From Bryum argenteum (lineage: Eukaryota > Streptophyta > Bryopsida > Bryales > Bryaceae), in assembly GCA_037043015.1 (NCBI GenBank), contig CM073321.1, forward strand, positions 34,884,101-34,948,100: a stretch of DNA of 64,000 nucleotides, given 5' to 3'. This document shows positions 25,690 through 37,539 of this stretch, piece by piece (positions within the stretch are counted from its first letter, which is position 1; every line of letters begins with the position of its first letter). The translations under genes and the position numbers were made by a program. The notes beneath the pieces were generated by a model, which saw only the letters and a list, made by a program, of their open reading frames with translations, did no database searches and was not told the origin of the DNA.

Positions 25690-25925
25690 GGTTTATATAT
25701 CCCTGGAGACCGGCGGTCGCCCCACAGTCGCCCATCGCTGGTCGCCCCATGTCCCGCTGTCGCGACAGTTGGACCGGCAGTCGCCCCACGTCCCGCTGTC
25801 GCGACAGCTGCACCGGCGGTCGCCCCACCTCCTACTGTTGCGACAGCTGTACCCGCGGTCGCGCTCTTACTGAACCGCCGGTCGCCTTGATTCTGTAACA
25901 GCGATCGCCCCAACGCGAGGTTGCC
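25690..25925. repeat. Array of GACCGGCGGTCGCC-type units (between divergent genes)
   Basis: Units alternate GGACCGGCAGTCGCCCC with CACGTCCCGCTGTCGCGACAG, the latter containing the palindrome CTGTCGCGACAG (twice perfect, once degenerate). It lies just upstream of the kinase-like gene start, in the interval between the two divergent genes. Confidence 0.7.
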
Positions 25926-26057
25926 CTATGAAATCCCCATCGTATCTGAACTTCTTAGTTTGGTTTACTGGCCTGGCGCGCTGTCTTATATCCATTAAAT
26001 TGGCTGCATGCTCGTTCCGGGTAGGTAATACTATTCGCCATTTTGGCTATTTCATCC

Positions 26058-26990
26058 ATGGCTACTCCCGGGCAACTTAGGAAGGCACAGAACGACAAGA
26101 AGAGGAAGAGGAGGGGCAACCCACAAGGGAAAAGATTACACGTGCTTGAAAATCCGAATAAGCTTGCCTTTAGAGGTTGAGAAGATGAACGAGATATGTG
26201 GACGATGGCCACTTGTGAATCGTTCATTCAAAGTGGTATCGCATTAACAAGAAATTCCCTCTCTCACGTCACCATTTTCATCGGCGCACCAACAAGGCAA
26301 ATCTTACGTTTTGCGATTGCCCAAACTTCAAACAACGATGCATTGAGGTTTACCAAGTCTTGTATGGCACACCACGTGTGGAGCGCAATGAGGTTCTCTT
26401 GTTTCTTGCTCGTGGAGTATACGCTGAGGTTGCTCTTGGTAAACGAGTAGATTGGACAACTGTCAAAGAGGGGAAGCATGTAACACGACCTTCAACGAGT
26501 GACATTCCGACAGGCATTCTAAGATTCCTTGACGCTCCTAATGGTGGCATGGGAGTGACGAGGTCTATTATCAAGGCTATGGAAGAGGCTTCCTATAATA
26601 GTGCTACATCGGAAGAGGACGAGGACTCAGATGGTTCGTTGCCTCGTAAGGCGGTGTGTCAAGTACGGTGTGCTATTCCTCCCTCCAACGTTGTGATTGA
26701 TGCAAATCATTGTCGTAATTTACCTGGCCGCGTTCCTCAAAGAGGTGGCTTTCGCCCTTCAATAGCAAGTAATCATTCACCCGTAGTAGAGCCCCATGGT
26801 ACTAGCATCATACCATTGGAAGAACTTGACACATCTTCAGATCTCAAAGCTCTTCTGAAGAGCAAAGACAATATCATAGCAAGATTGCAAGCAGATCTCA
26901 AAAAACACAAGCAATATATGAGGAGAAGGTGAGAGAAGGGGACCAGCTTTCCGCGGAATATGCACGCATGCGCAAGAAGGTGCAAGAACT
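26058..26990 (+). pseudogene. TE structural-type protein of element E
   Basis: Starts at ATG 26,058 with a basic segment (KKRKRRGN). A TGA at 26,178 and a frame change follow, then the frame at 26,290-26,932 carries NEVLLFLARGVYAEV...GKRVDWTTV, which resembles the V-x-L-A...VDWGTV motif of the family F protein at the window start. An acidic segment (about 26,600-26,640) and a coiled coil (LLKSKDNIIARLQADLKK, then EEKVREGDQLSAEYARMRKK after a frame shift) end it. The layout of domain, acidic linker and coiled coil matches family F, so both probably belong to one protein superfamily. Function unknown. Confidence 0.45.
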
Positions 26991-27007
26991 ATCTCACCCA
27001 CGTAACA

Positions 27008-28107
27008 TGACGACATTGATGCATCCTTTGGACGTTGGAGTATGCAACTCTGGGAGAAAGACTATCCAACCCTCCCCTTGTTGATGCAATCTTATATGGA
27101 CATGGAAGAAGATGCCATGATTCCTCACTTGGTCGAAGAGGTGCCCAACTTCAAAGCTTTCATTTAACCTTACATAGCCATCGGAGCAAAAAAGCTCGTC
27201 GAGCATGCCAAGGGACGACAATTCAAATTCTTCGTGGATGACAATGAATGGCCGATCATGAAATACAAACTGAAATGCACGGTAGAAAACTGGTTGCCAG
27301 AGGCAGGGATCAAGCTTTGGAAGCAAGACGCAGACGGCCGCCCAGTGTTGCCGGAAGGACAACCTCCTGCGGGTCATGCCGCATGTAATGAAAGGCGAAG
27401 CTGACATACTTCGCAGACTCGATGGATACATCAGGCACTGGGAGAGCTTGTTGGAAGAGGATGCTGGTGCTCATTACCGCAGACAAGTAGTACAATATAT
27501 CCAGTACTGGCCAAGGGTGAGGAATAGCGTGATGAGAAGGGAGTACTTAACAAACTCTAGGGGGTTGAAGGGTGGGATTTGGCCCCATACGAGACAACCG
27601 GGAGACATCATGACAAGCATCATGTACGATGGAGAAACGAGAGAGGAGATGGACGAGGACAGACCGTACATTGGAAGTATGGAGGGGAGGCCACCGCCTT
27701 CATATAGCGTAGCCGTCAATGTGCAAAAGAAGTTCCTACTCTTTGTAAGACCTGCATCTGTGGCAAGGGAGCCTGTATGGCTGGGAATGGCGGAGGACAA
27801 CCCATAGTTTGATCCTACACGAGAACATTTTCGGGAGGTCCCTCTGAAGTGGTACATACCATGTGCAACAACAGACGACGTGGAGCAAAGGTATCTAGGT
27901 TGGGACACGCATAAACGGTTCATGTGGAAGCCGGATCCGACATGCACCGTGGCAAACTACACATCAACAGACAGCATCCTAGCGTCATGGAAGCCAAGGT
28001 CGACAAAGAAGGACATACAAGTTGCACCGTGTGTGCAAGTAAAATTTGCCGTGGATAATTTACGGCGAATTGCAATTAAAGAGAGTCGAGGCATGAGAAG
28101 GTCATGA
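27008..28107 (+). pseudogene. DUF7869-type protein, C-terminal part (element E)
   Basis: Starts abruptly at DDIDASFGRW, the middle of the domain that is longer in the element D gene at 43,248-46,413, and follows that gene to its end. Paired segments include VPNFKAFI with VPDFKTFI, QFKFFVDDNEWPIMKYK with QFRFFKNASGWPLMQYK, PYIGSMEGRP with PFVGQIRDRP, and WDT...ILASWKPR with WDT...IMGAWKTR. Two or more frame changes and a TAG at about 27,805 disable it. The N-terminal half, with the conserved LDN and GHT motifs, is missing; instead the coiled coil of the preceding gene joins on. It is either a chimera or a recombined fragment. Confidence 0.6.
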
Positions 28108-28613
28108 TTGAACAATCAATTGTAGACGGTGAGGTTGTGCCTTGTATGTGGCATGGAGTAGTTATTATTAGACCGAGTGCTAGGCTTTGGAGTTGGCTAA
28201 AGTCAAGATGAATGCACGATAAGAGTAGGCTCAGAAGTGAGAGAAAGATTGAATATCATAAGAGTCGAAGGATAAGCATACTAATAGGTTGTGTGAGAGA
28301 CAATGAATGCTTTCAACCGAAGTAAAACGGTTGTCATGCTTAGCAGTGTTGCAAAATAATTATCTAGCGAACCTATATGATGAGTCTTGCTCTAGTAAGC
28401 TGTGAATACTAAATAGAATGTACTACAACGTCGATGGTTGATATGTAGAAATCCACTGAAACAATACATAATAAGTACTAGCGACTTTTTACCCAATGAG
28501 GTATAATGAAGTATTGCGCATCCTGTAACACAGGGTTTTGTACATGATACTTAAAGTAAAACAGCCTTGTAATTACCTTGACATGATTGTATTATTGTAC
28601 GAAGCTCTGGACA
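28108..28613. other. No gene seen
   Basis: AT-rich non-coding sequence after the DUF7869-type fragment. No motif or repeat recognised. Confidence 0.5.
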
Positions 28614-28858
28614 GGTGATATTACAGAGATAATGTGATATTACAGAGATAGTGTGATATTACAGAGATAATGTGATATTACAGAGATAATGTGATATTAC
28701 AGAGATAATGTGATATTATAGAAATAGTGTGATATTACAGAATGCATGTGATATTATAGAGATAGTGTGATATTACAGAATTCATGTAATATTACAGATT
28801 CACAAAGTGCATGTGATATTACAGAAATAGAGTGACATTCCGCGGTTCATGTGACATT
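28614..28858. repeat. Minisatellite GTGATATTACAGAGATAAT
   Basis: About a dozen 18-19-bp units with small changes (ATAAT or ATAGT, TTATAG, TTCATG). It ends about 100 bp outside the left end of MULE copy B. Confidence 0.9.
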
Positions 28859-28958
28859 AAAGAGCAACACTTAGTCCTCCCAATCATCACCCGCTCCACA
28901 GTTCTAATAATATAACAACATATGCCGCTAAAATGGCACGTTCCGCACAATGTCGCAC

Positions 28959-28995
28959 GGGGAATGCACGGGTGTGAGCGGAGAGCGGTGAGCGG
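28959..28995 (+). repeat. Left terminal inverted repeat of MULE copy B
   Basis: GGGGAATGCACGG followed by GTGTGAGCGGAGAGC and GGTGAGCGG. Preceded by the target duplication ATGTCGCAC. Copy A (6188) and copy C (55,857) share the inner part. Confidence 0.9.
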
Positions 28996-29881
28996 TGATT
29001 GGCAGATTTTTTTTTTTTCATTAAAGAATAAGACCGTATTACCACTCATTGCAAAAGAAATTTAAAAGTTAATAGCCCTATTACCATGAAATGGGTGGTT
29101 CTGAATTTTTGAAATGGTCGTTTTTAGGCAAAAAAGAACACAACACCGTGGATATAGGTCCTTTATCCATTTATTTTTATGGTATTGAGGTTATACAATA
29201 TTTCATAAATTATCCACATTTGCAAGTTTAAATAAAAGCTAATTAAATTATGGGCTGACATCATCATGTGTAACCAATACAATTCAAATCATATACAATA
29301 TATAAACCATAATTTGGGATGGCCCTTTAGGTAATCAATAAGTTTAATTTATCAATATTAAGATTTAGGGACTAATTAGGGCTGACGTCATCAATTTCCT
29401 ATTACACCTGTCAGAATTATATGTAAATGCTTCGGTTCATATAATCTGAAATTTATAACTACAGGTCGTCTTCCCGTGTCACCTTGTAAGGTGTACAGAA
29501 AGACATTCACGTGGCATTGTAGTGGTCCGAGTTCGATTCTCCTTGGCCTCGTTTGAGCGTTGCACCGCGTCTTAAAGCAGCTATCCTGAGCTATACAAAT
29601 ACTGGACTATAGCCCCTACCAACGTTGGCAAGATTCAATCACTCCAATGGAAAATTAAAAAAACCTTCTGAAACTTTTAGTCTGCATTGAGTTTTAAACT
29701 TAAACATTTACATACATCGATGCATGGAAATTGGAGTTGAAGAAGTTACATCAAAATTAGGGCTGACGTCACCGTTAAAGGCATGCATGGCTTACATTAC
29801 ACTGTATTGAGATACTTAGAGTAATATTTGAAGAACTTATTGTAGCTTAAGCTATAAACGATAATCACGATAAATAAAAAT
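28996..29881. repeat. Left subterminal region of MULE copy B
   Basis: Poly-T at 29,007-29,018, then AT-rich non-coding sequence homologous to 6,232-6,740 of copy A. The homology resumes at 31,046 after the ADD-gene insertion. Confidence 0.65.
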
Positions 29882-30403
29882 CGGACTAGATGGGAATGGA
29901 TTGTGTCATAAGGAGTGTCGGAGTGTCGGTCGGTGAATACGTCCCATGTACAAAATGTCTGTGCTCATGCATTATGATGTTGGACTTCATGAGATTGGAT
30001 GGGTTGTGTCATAAGGAGTATCGGTTTAGGGGTGAATACATCCCATGAAGCTGTGCAGTGTCGGTGCTCATTGTGATGTGCTACTAGAGATGGGAGAATA
30101 GGATGTTGTAGTGATTCGATTACTCACGAGAATGTAAGAAAAGTGCAGTGATGGTGTCCCTGAGAACTCACGTCCATTGTCATGAGAGTGTAAGTGAATT
30201 GCTGTGTCGATTTCTAATTCGTTGGAATGTCGGTGCCGGTGTAGAGTTCAGAAAAGCTGACAAAAAATGTCAAAAAATCTCAAAAAATGTCGGTGCCGGT
30301 GTGCCGATTCTGACGGCGCTGCCGGTGTGCCGATCCTGACTGCACTGCCGGTGCTGAGAAATCATGTTGGTGAGGTTGGATGGGAAATCGAGAGTTCTCT
30401 CCT

Positions 30404-30409
30404 TATATA
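30404..30409 (+). promoter_or_regulatory. TATA box of the ADD gene
   Basis: CCTTATATACAGG, 93-98 bp upstream of the likely start codon at 30,502. Confidence 0.5.
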
Positions 30410-30501
30410 CAGGAACGGAGGAGCAGGAAGCCAGCATCTCAGAGCAATTCGTTGGCCATCTCTCTTTTGAAACTTCTCACTCTTGCACTGTTGTGGATCA
30501 A

Positions 30502-30939
30502 ATGGCGGGGCATTCGGGCGATTTTGATCCTCTATACTTGTATTCCTGCACTGCCTGTGGAGAGAAAAAAATCCGTGCTTGTTTGTTGGAGCATCCTCGT
30601 CTCGGTGTTGGCATATGCATTTCGTGCAAACTTGTGTTGGACGACGTTGTATTCACGAAGAACGCCCAGTACAATGATGAGCAATGCAATTGATGTGGGA
30701 AAATTCAGTTTGTGATCCCGTGTGATTATTGTAACAAGGCGTGGTGTGCAGCGTGTATCGCACGGAAGAAGGGAGACGACTACCTGAAGGACATGACGGG
30801 CAAAAATTGGGGGAGCTTCAGCTGCAACAGGTATGAGATAGTGCCTCTGCAGACGATTTGGGAGGATTTCGTGGAATTCACTTCAGAAGCTGGTGATTGC
30901 AGCAGCAGTGATTCCGGGAGTGATTCCAACTACGACTAG
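30502..30939 (+). pseudogene. ADD-type zinc-finger protein (one internal TGA)
   Basis: A 145-codon frame starting MAGHSGDFDPLY. It shows the cysteine ladder of the ATRX/DNMT3/DNMT3L ADD domain: SCTACGEKK (residues 13-21), H-P-x-L-x-V-x-I-C-x(2)-C (29-42), DEQCN-stop-CGK, IPCDYCNKAWCAACIARKKG (about 71-90), and a closing W...FSC. ADD domains bind the histone H3 tail, reading unmodified K4 with or without K9me3. The TGA at 30,691 falls where the family has an aromatic residue between two cysteines (C-x-W-C), so one TGG-to-TGA change explains it; the frame is otherwise open. The tail is serine/aspartate rich. In plants ADD-like fingers occur in ATRX relatives; here it is a small stand-alone protein. 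The gene lies 3' of the methyltransferase-like gene and converges on it. Confidence 0.75.
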
Positions 30940-31208
30940 TTGATTGCTAGTTATAGTAGTTGTATGGCCACGACTCACACTTGGATTGAGAGTTGGCTTA
31001 AATGTGCTGGAAATTTTTGGATACAAATTACCGACTTATAAAAATATAAAACCGTATATATTGAAAAACACATATAGATAGTATATAAGTAATAGATCAT
31101 GGAAAACTACAAATGTATGGCGCTACCATGTCCAGTACCTATTGGAAAACAAATCACACACTAGGCAGACGGTGTAGTACCATTAAAGTGCTGATCACAC
31201 TGATCAAC

Positions 31209-34200
31209 CTAAAAGTCTATAAACTTAAGCACACTATTGCTATAACGTTGACGTGGAGTGTCAGACAGAATGGGAGATGGGGCTTGAACAAATTCTTGAG
31301 CAAGACGCTCAGCGTAAGATGGTAGAGTGAATTTTGATGGAGGGCTCTTGTAGAGATGAGCGTTGCGAGTCAATCGCTCTTTCAGACCTGCGATCCTAAA
31401 ATTGCAAAGAAAGTCAGTCCTACCGATATGTAAGTGCTTTTTTTTAAATCGTTAAAGAGAATACAAGATGGAATTACGCACCAATGAATTTTCGTGGCTT
31501 CTTCACGACTGGTTCGTCAGAGTCATAATCTGCGGGAGGGGCCGATTCTCCACTTTCTTCATCACCGGGAGGACCATTCTTGTAATCCGCGAGTACACCA
31601 TCAAAGATTTCTTCGTCAGGTTCCATGGCGATCAGGTGTCGGTTGGAGCGCGCGCAAGCAATCACAGATGCACCTAAAAAACCAGAAGCCCACGTTAAGA
31701 ATGCAAAATAAATAAACGAATTCTAATGTAGAGTTTACGAAAACATTACCTGTACTTGCGCTCCAGTCGAAGACTATACCCCCCTCGTCCGTGAGACAAT
31801 CGACGAAACATTGAATGAAGGAGGGGTCCTTCTCTCGTGAGCCTCGCCATGGCGTACTGTCCGGACGATAATGCAATGTTTTTTTCTCTGCAAAGTTACA
31901 GAGGTGGTCTTCCTCATCAAGTACGATTGCCACACCCGCGTATGCGTGTGCCACTTGCCGAGTTTGGAACTTCGAAACATACTCTTTGCGAACATACACT
32001 TTGATATGGAAGCAGTGAGTCTGCAAAACACAAGTATAGATACATTAACATACAAGCATAGAAGGCAATAACCATGAATTGTAAAATTGAAACTTAGAAT
32101 CTGGTCCGTACCTCTTTCGGTTTGGGTACGGTAGAGGCCATAGGGAGGGGATTATATCTCCACCAGTCTCGAACAAGACGAAAACTATATGTATGCGACT
32201 CGGAATCGAGAGTACGCTCGATTCTACGATATTTTGGATGCATCAGAAGAATGGCTGCAACGTCTGTCAAATGATTCGCGGCAAACACGAAGAGGCTCTC
32301 AAAGTAGGTTTTGTCACGCCGGTTCCAGGATGGAATTTCTGTTGGAGACACACCTGGTACAGGCAAGTTTTCGGGAGCATCTGCAAAAATGAGATCAATC
32401 CCTGGATGCTTGGGTTCATACTCCATCGCCGAACACGGGTACTTACGGTCTTTTCCAATCTGAGATGCAAGTCAAAAATTAGATAGTGGCTAATAGATTT
32501 ACAACTACAAAACGCAATAAGGGAGATTATGAACGACAAATGTATGAATTCATACCTTCTTGATGTGCTCGACGATATCTAGGATTTGCGAATCCCATTT
32601 TGCAATCTTCGATGACTGGTGAACCAAATCTCCAATGTTGCCCTTCTCCAGATACATTGGCAGAGTGACTGATATTTTGGACGACGAGCTGCTACCAATG
32701 TGATTGGGTTTCGGAAGAAGGCGTCTGGCGAATATTGGCTGGCTGAGGCAACGCGGGGACTGCTGCGAGTTGTGGTCGACGGTGAATGATTGAGGTGGGG
32801 ACCCAGCATTCGTAAGTCCACCTGTAGATAGTTGAGTCAATCTTGCACCGCGTCAAATTGTATTGTTGGCAGCTCCCGCTGAAGCCTGAGTCAGATCAGC
32901 ATCTTCAGGCCCTGCAATGTCTTCTGTGAGCGGAGCATTTTCTTCGGATTCTTGCTTAAGATCTATAGCAGGCTCTGCAACAGCGTTGCGTCGCTTCTTG
33001 TTTGTACGAGACTTGGGCACTGCAACTGGTAAAGAAGGAGAAGAGATTGGATCAGGTGCGACTGGTAGAATGGAGAGGTCGTCATCGTCATCGTTGTCAA
33101 TGTCCATCGGTGCAGAGTCAGCTGGGTTTGAAGCGAGATTCCGAAGAAGATGCTTCTCTTCCTTGTGCACGTAGTTGTCGTCGCACTCAAGGAACCATCC
33201 ACCGGTCGTCAATTGGAAGTTAGTAAGTCGCTCTTGTTGGGCTGAAGAGAAAAAGCTGCGGGGATCATTCGTGACTGAAATGTCCTCGAACTCCATTGGA
33301 ATGGAGAACGAAGCTAATGCTCCCTTCGCAACGAGCTCTTGTTTTAAGTACCTACAAAAATGTGAACAAATCAGTTAGTGAAGATTGATCAAGTTGTTCC
33401 AATTTTATTAATATTGAAGAGTAAATTAGAAACATACCAGAACAAAAGCCGCTTAATTGTAACTTTGTCCCCCGTAATCTTCTGAAGATCTGAGCCTTTG
33501 ATGAACTTTGGGTTTGCATTAGGACCAAGATAGTTGTTAAATGCCTTGTCCCATAAGAGCAACCTCCACTTCTCCACATACTCAGATGGCTTAAGGACAA
33601 CACTAGACCACTCTATGTTGAGGTTTTTGTTGTGGATCACGTTTTGCAATTCACTTTGAAGTGAATGCTCGAGCTGTGAAAAAAAAAAACATGTTAATGA
33701 TGAAAATACTATATGAACTCAAACTTTAACAACACGTAACGATAATTTAAGATACCTGTGCCCAAAGAGATGCGCGATGCAAAAGTGCCACCAGAGCTTT
33801 ATCTTTCATAGGACGTTCATCTGGGAAGCAAAAAGATCGTCCAACTTCGTCTGATGAGTTCCACTATTGGAGCCACTTCCCCTTGAAATCGCAATGAAGA
33901 TTAGTAGTAGCTATCATTTGTAAGCGATGGATTGTCATATCGGGTTTCAGGTTCTTGCTGTAATGGGAATAAATCTGCACATGAAATTTTTAAGTAAGAA
34001 TCAAGTTTTAAAACATGATTACAAATAGAGTCATATGAAATATGAAAGGGGTGTTCTGTTTACCTCCTTCGCAAATACTTTCCCAAGTTTGTTGTTGGCC
34101 ACAGCGACCATCTTGTCGAAGTTTTTGCCACGAATCGACTTGATTTCAGCCTTGATTGCATTATCCATGGCACTCCATACTCCGGGTCCTGTTTGTTTCT

Positions 34201-35447
34201 CCTTTGGAACGGTGGCGTAGTAATTTGTTTCAGCGTCATCTGATGCTTTTGCTAATCTCCTCTGTATAACAAATAAAAATGATTAATAAGTTGTAAAGAA
34301 CCGAACAGAAAGAATCAAATGTGAGACACATTAAAGCCAACTTACCGCGTATAAGAACTTTCCAAAAACGTCAACTGTTACAGGATACCAAGTATCTTTT
34401 TTTGCCTTAGCGTTTTTGCAAATTTGGTAATCCTCAGGAGATATCAGATCCTTGAAATCCTCGAGTTTCAATTTTCCGAACTTCTTCATGCGCTGCAATT
34501 TCGCACACAAACCGTCTTCGACATGGTCATGTTCAGTAGACCTGCACAATGGGATGAAACATGAGAGATATTGAAGTTATATAGAATACATATATATTGT
34601 TTTTGGAAAATATGAGAATGACTGACCAGTTTATGTCGTTCATAGCGTCAAGCAGGAGGTTGCTCTCTCCTCGTGCATCAAGTACGATACAATCTACGGA
34701 GATGTGCCACGAAGGATCCATCTTATGATACCTTTCAATGTGACGCATCCACGCCGTAACACGGTGGTTACCTTCGTAGACGTAAAAGTACTTATCACTC
34801 AGGTGTTGAAGATCCGGATCGGACAGCAACACCTTCTCGAACTTTTCATTTGCAGATTTCCAAAGTGGATCCGACCACACTGCATCTCCGTCGTCAATCA
34901 TCTTCTCTCTCCCTTTCCTGTCGAAGGGAGAAACGTACATGACTCGGTCGCCTTCGCGATAGCCTTTGTTGAACTCATTCTCCAACTTTCGTACGTCTTG
35001 TTCGGAGATAGGCCAAACCTTAGGATAGCAAACAAGACGACACAATGGAATTAGCATGCGAGACTTCTTCACAGGTTTGTATCGCAACCTGTTGATAATG
35101 GCGATTGAATCACTCTTGTGAATCGTGCGCATCTCATTTGCACTCCAGTCAGGATCTTTGTTTTGGAGATGAGGGGGCATGTGGACAATCCCGACGTTGA
35201 CACTTCCCGGCAATGGAGTGTCTTCATCTTCAGAATGAGAGACGTCTCGATCGTGATCGGGCATGGATTGAGGTTGACAGTCAGTTTCCACTGGACTTTC
35301 CTCCAGAACTCAGTTGCCCACTTCTTGAGCACTTCTGCCACTATCATGTATGAGTTTATTCTCATCCACAGATCGAGTTGGTGGAGAATGAATCAGAGTT
35401 GGTGTGGCTTCCTCATCATGAACGGATTGGACTTGGGCTGTGTTCAT
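31209..35447 (-). pseudogene. ParB-like / DNA-methyltransferase-like gene, copy B
   Basis: Spliced gene of about ten exons with GT-AG borders, starting at ATG 35,447 and ending at TAG 31,209. The first large exon holds a ParB-like segment: ISEQDVRKLENEFNKGYREG, then YFYVYEGNHRVTAWM (34,791-34,747), comparable to the G-x-H-R-x(2)-A signature. Middle exons (34.5-32.6 kb) are unassigned and include an acidic DNDDDDD stretch. The C-terminal third looks like a beta-class amino-methyltransferase: a motif IV-like GIDLIFADAPENLP (32,400-32,353), then TPWRG, and a motif I-like GGIVFDWSASTG (31,786-31,751) spliced to ASVIACARSNRHLIAMEPD. ParB plus methyltransferase fusions are known from phages and bacterial mobile elements. 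Motif IV is DAPE, not DPPY/SPPY, so activity is uncertain. In-frame stops (TGA about 35,333 and 32,848; TAG about 33,870) disable this copy. Confidence 0.6.
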
Positions 35448-36124
35448 CTGAGAAACCAAAACCAGAATACAACATAGCACAAAAAGAATAAGAAGATATC
35501 AAAGTAACAAAGTTAGAGATATAGAAAATAATTTAGGACCTTTTAATGATTAAACATATGATAAACATATCATATAATCAATGGATACAATTAAGCAGAT
35601 GGCAACTTTGCGGCAAGTCGCGGAGAACGTCTGGGTGCAAGTCTAGCTAATTCTTTCTCTTGAATACGACGAGCTTTGGCCTCATTTTTCTCAATGCCCC
35701 TGATAATCGCAATCCGATCAACGTCAACACGTGAAGTGTGACGGACAGGGGTGAAAGAAGGCGGAGTTTCAGGAACCAAAGACAATGGTATAAGGAGTCG
35801 ACCGGATTCCACATAAGCTAACACTTCGTCTCTCAAAAAGGAGAGGTGGCTGTCCGCATTGGATTCCTCTTCCTGATGAACAGGGAGTGGCTTTAACGGT
35901 ATCTGCAATACAAGTCAAAACAACCACCATGCAAACTATCAGATACTATACAAAGACAGAACTTCACAAACATCATAAATATTAAACCAAATCTCATGCA
36001 TTTGCACATAAAGATACATTCGAAGCTAAACATATTTTTAAGCAGAGAAATCAGGCAGCAGCCCACCAGAGCATATCACAAAAAGAATCTGTTTAAATCG
36101 GCCTAAAATACGACCCCGTCCACC

Positions 36125-36735
36125 CCTTAACGCTGTGATCCTAAACAGCACACCAAAAAATGCTCGAGGAGAAGCAAACATTCAACAAGAGCCCACGAGC
36201 ACAACCACAAGTACAAGTAGAACATCAGGGCGAGCCCACGAAGGCCACGAGCACAAGCAGATCCAGCAATCGCAACATTTTCGGCGACTGCATGATCCCA
36301 GCCTCGGGCATGGCCCTCATTGGCATTTTTTCCATCTGCACTCGACGAAAACAAGATCGGTGAACCACCATCGTGGATTTTCTTCGCCTCTCAAGCAGTT
36401 AGATCATCAGGATCATCAAGAAGTCGAGGAAGGTGGCATCACCCCGCCAGAGCTTCGTGGACGAAGGTCTGCGAGCTCAGTGAAGGATTCGGCAACAAAA
36501 AGAGCCCTCTCCACCCCTCATCGCAGGGATCCTAATAAGCACACCAAAAAATGCTCGAGGAGAAGCAGACCAACAACAAGAGCCCACGACCACAGCCACG
36601 AAGACAAGCACAACGTCACGGCGAGCTCACGAAGGCTAGGAGCAAGAGTAGATCCATCAATGGCAATCTCATCCGCAAGTTCATGATCTCAACCTCGGGC
36701 AGGGCCGTCATCGGCATTTTTTCCATCTGAGCAGA
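36125..36735. repeat. Spaced direct duplication of about 210 bp
   Basis: 36,125-36,340 and 36,525-36,730 share GCACACCAAAAAATGCTCGA, ACAAGAGCCCACGA, CGAGC[CT]CACGAAGGC and TTGGCATTTTTTCCATCTG-like blocks. It lies in an intron or gap of the small basic gene; the open frames are not supported as genes. Confidence 0.65.
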
Positions 36736-37539
36736 ACCATCACGAATCCATGCATACGGAAGAAGCCGAACTATCACAGATCCATCACGATCCCAGGTAG
36801 ATACTCGCGCCGATGGACACAGTTCCTCGACCTGGTCTAATGTAAACCCTAACTATTCTCCCTGCTTCGATTCAAAATTTCAGTGAGACACAACACAAAC
36901 TAAGCTTATATAATTACAAGTATCGGATTGAGAATAAGATGAAATAGATGATTCTAACCTTGAATGCCGTCACGAACCAGGCCTCCTTTTCTGCACGAGT
37001 TTGAAATTTCTTTGCTGGAGCGTACTGAAGAGCGTATTCCCTGTAAAACTCAGAAAAGATGCTTGACTCAGATTCGAAACTCACATTCTCCAACTCCTTC
37101 TCGACGTCCTCTCCTTCTCGCCGCATTGCCATCACCTCTTTGTGCTGCATTGCCATCTCCTCTTGTACGCCCAAGTTCGCCATCGAAGCTCCTTCATTGA
37201 AACCAAACTGATTATTGACAAGAAAGGAGTTGTTCATAGGAACAGGTAGGCCATATTAGTTCGTGGAAAGCATCTTCACTAATTGCATCCTTTCTATTCT
37301 GGTAGCTAAAATCCAAATTGTCACTCTTTCTGTCAGGCATCTCTCCTGACAGCTTTTCAAAACTGTCCCCAACCAAGCTTATCTGAGCCGGATCTAGCCT
37401 CATCGGCGACTCTTCTTTAAGTTGCTAGGGTTTGGCGCCGGCGCATTGAAGATGACCTCTCGCTTCCAAAATTACTCAGGATCACTTGCCGATGGAGCGG
37501 GCATCACCTGGCTATTCTCAGCTTTGCGCCGCAGGGGGA

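Larger units (their letters stand above)
29882..31038 (+). mobile_element. 1.16-kb insertion carrying an ADD-domain gene
   Basis: Copy A has one TAAAAAT at the equivalent place; copy B has it on both sides (29,875-29,881 and 31,039-31,045), so this is an insertion with a 7-bp duplication (8 of 9 bases if extended). Ends: CGGACTAGATGGG and AATTACCGACTTA, with only CGG/CCG inverted, so the superfamily is unclear. The first 200 bp hold a direct duplication (TTGTGTCATAAGGAGT...GAATACRTCCCAT) and 30,230-30,355 holds GTGCCGGTGTGCCGAT repeats. No poly-A tail is seen at the right end. Confidence 0.65.

Noticed and set aside
36135-36686. Basic histidine/serine-rich frame on the plus strand
   Set aside because: It covers a spaced duplication in a non-coding gap of a minus-strand gene and shows no domain.
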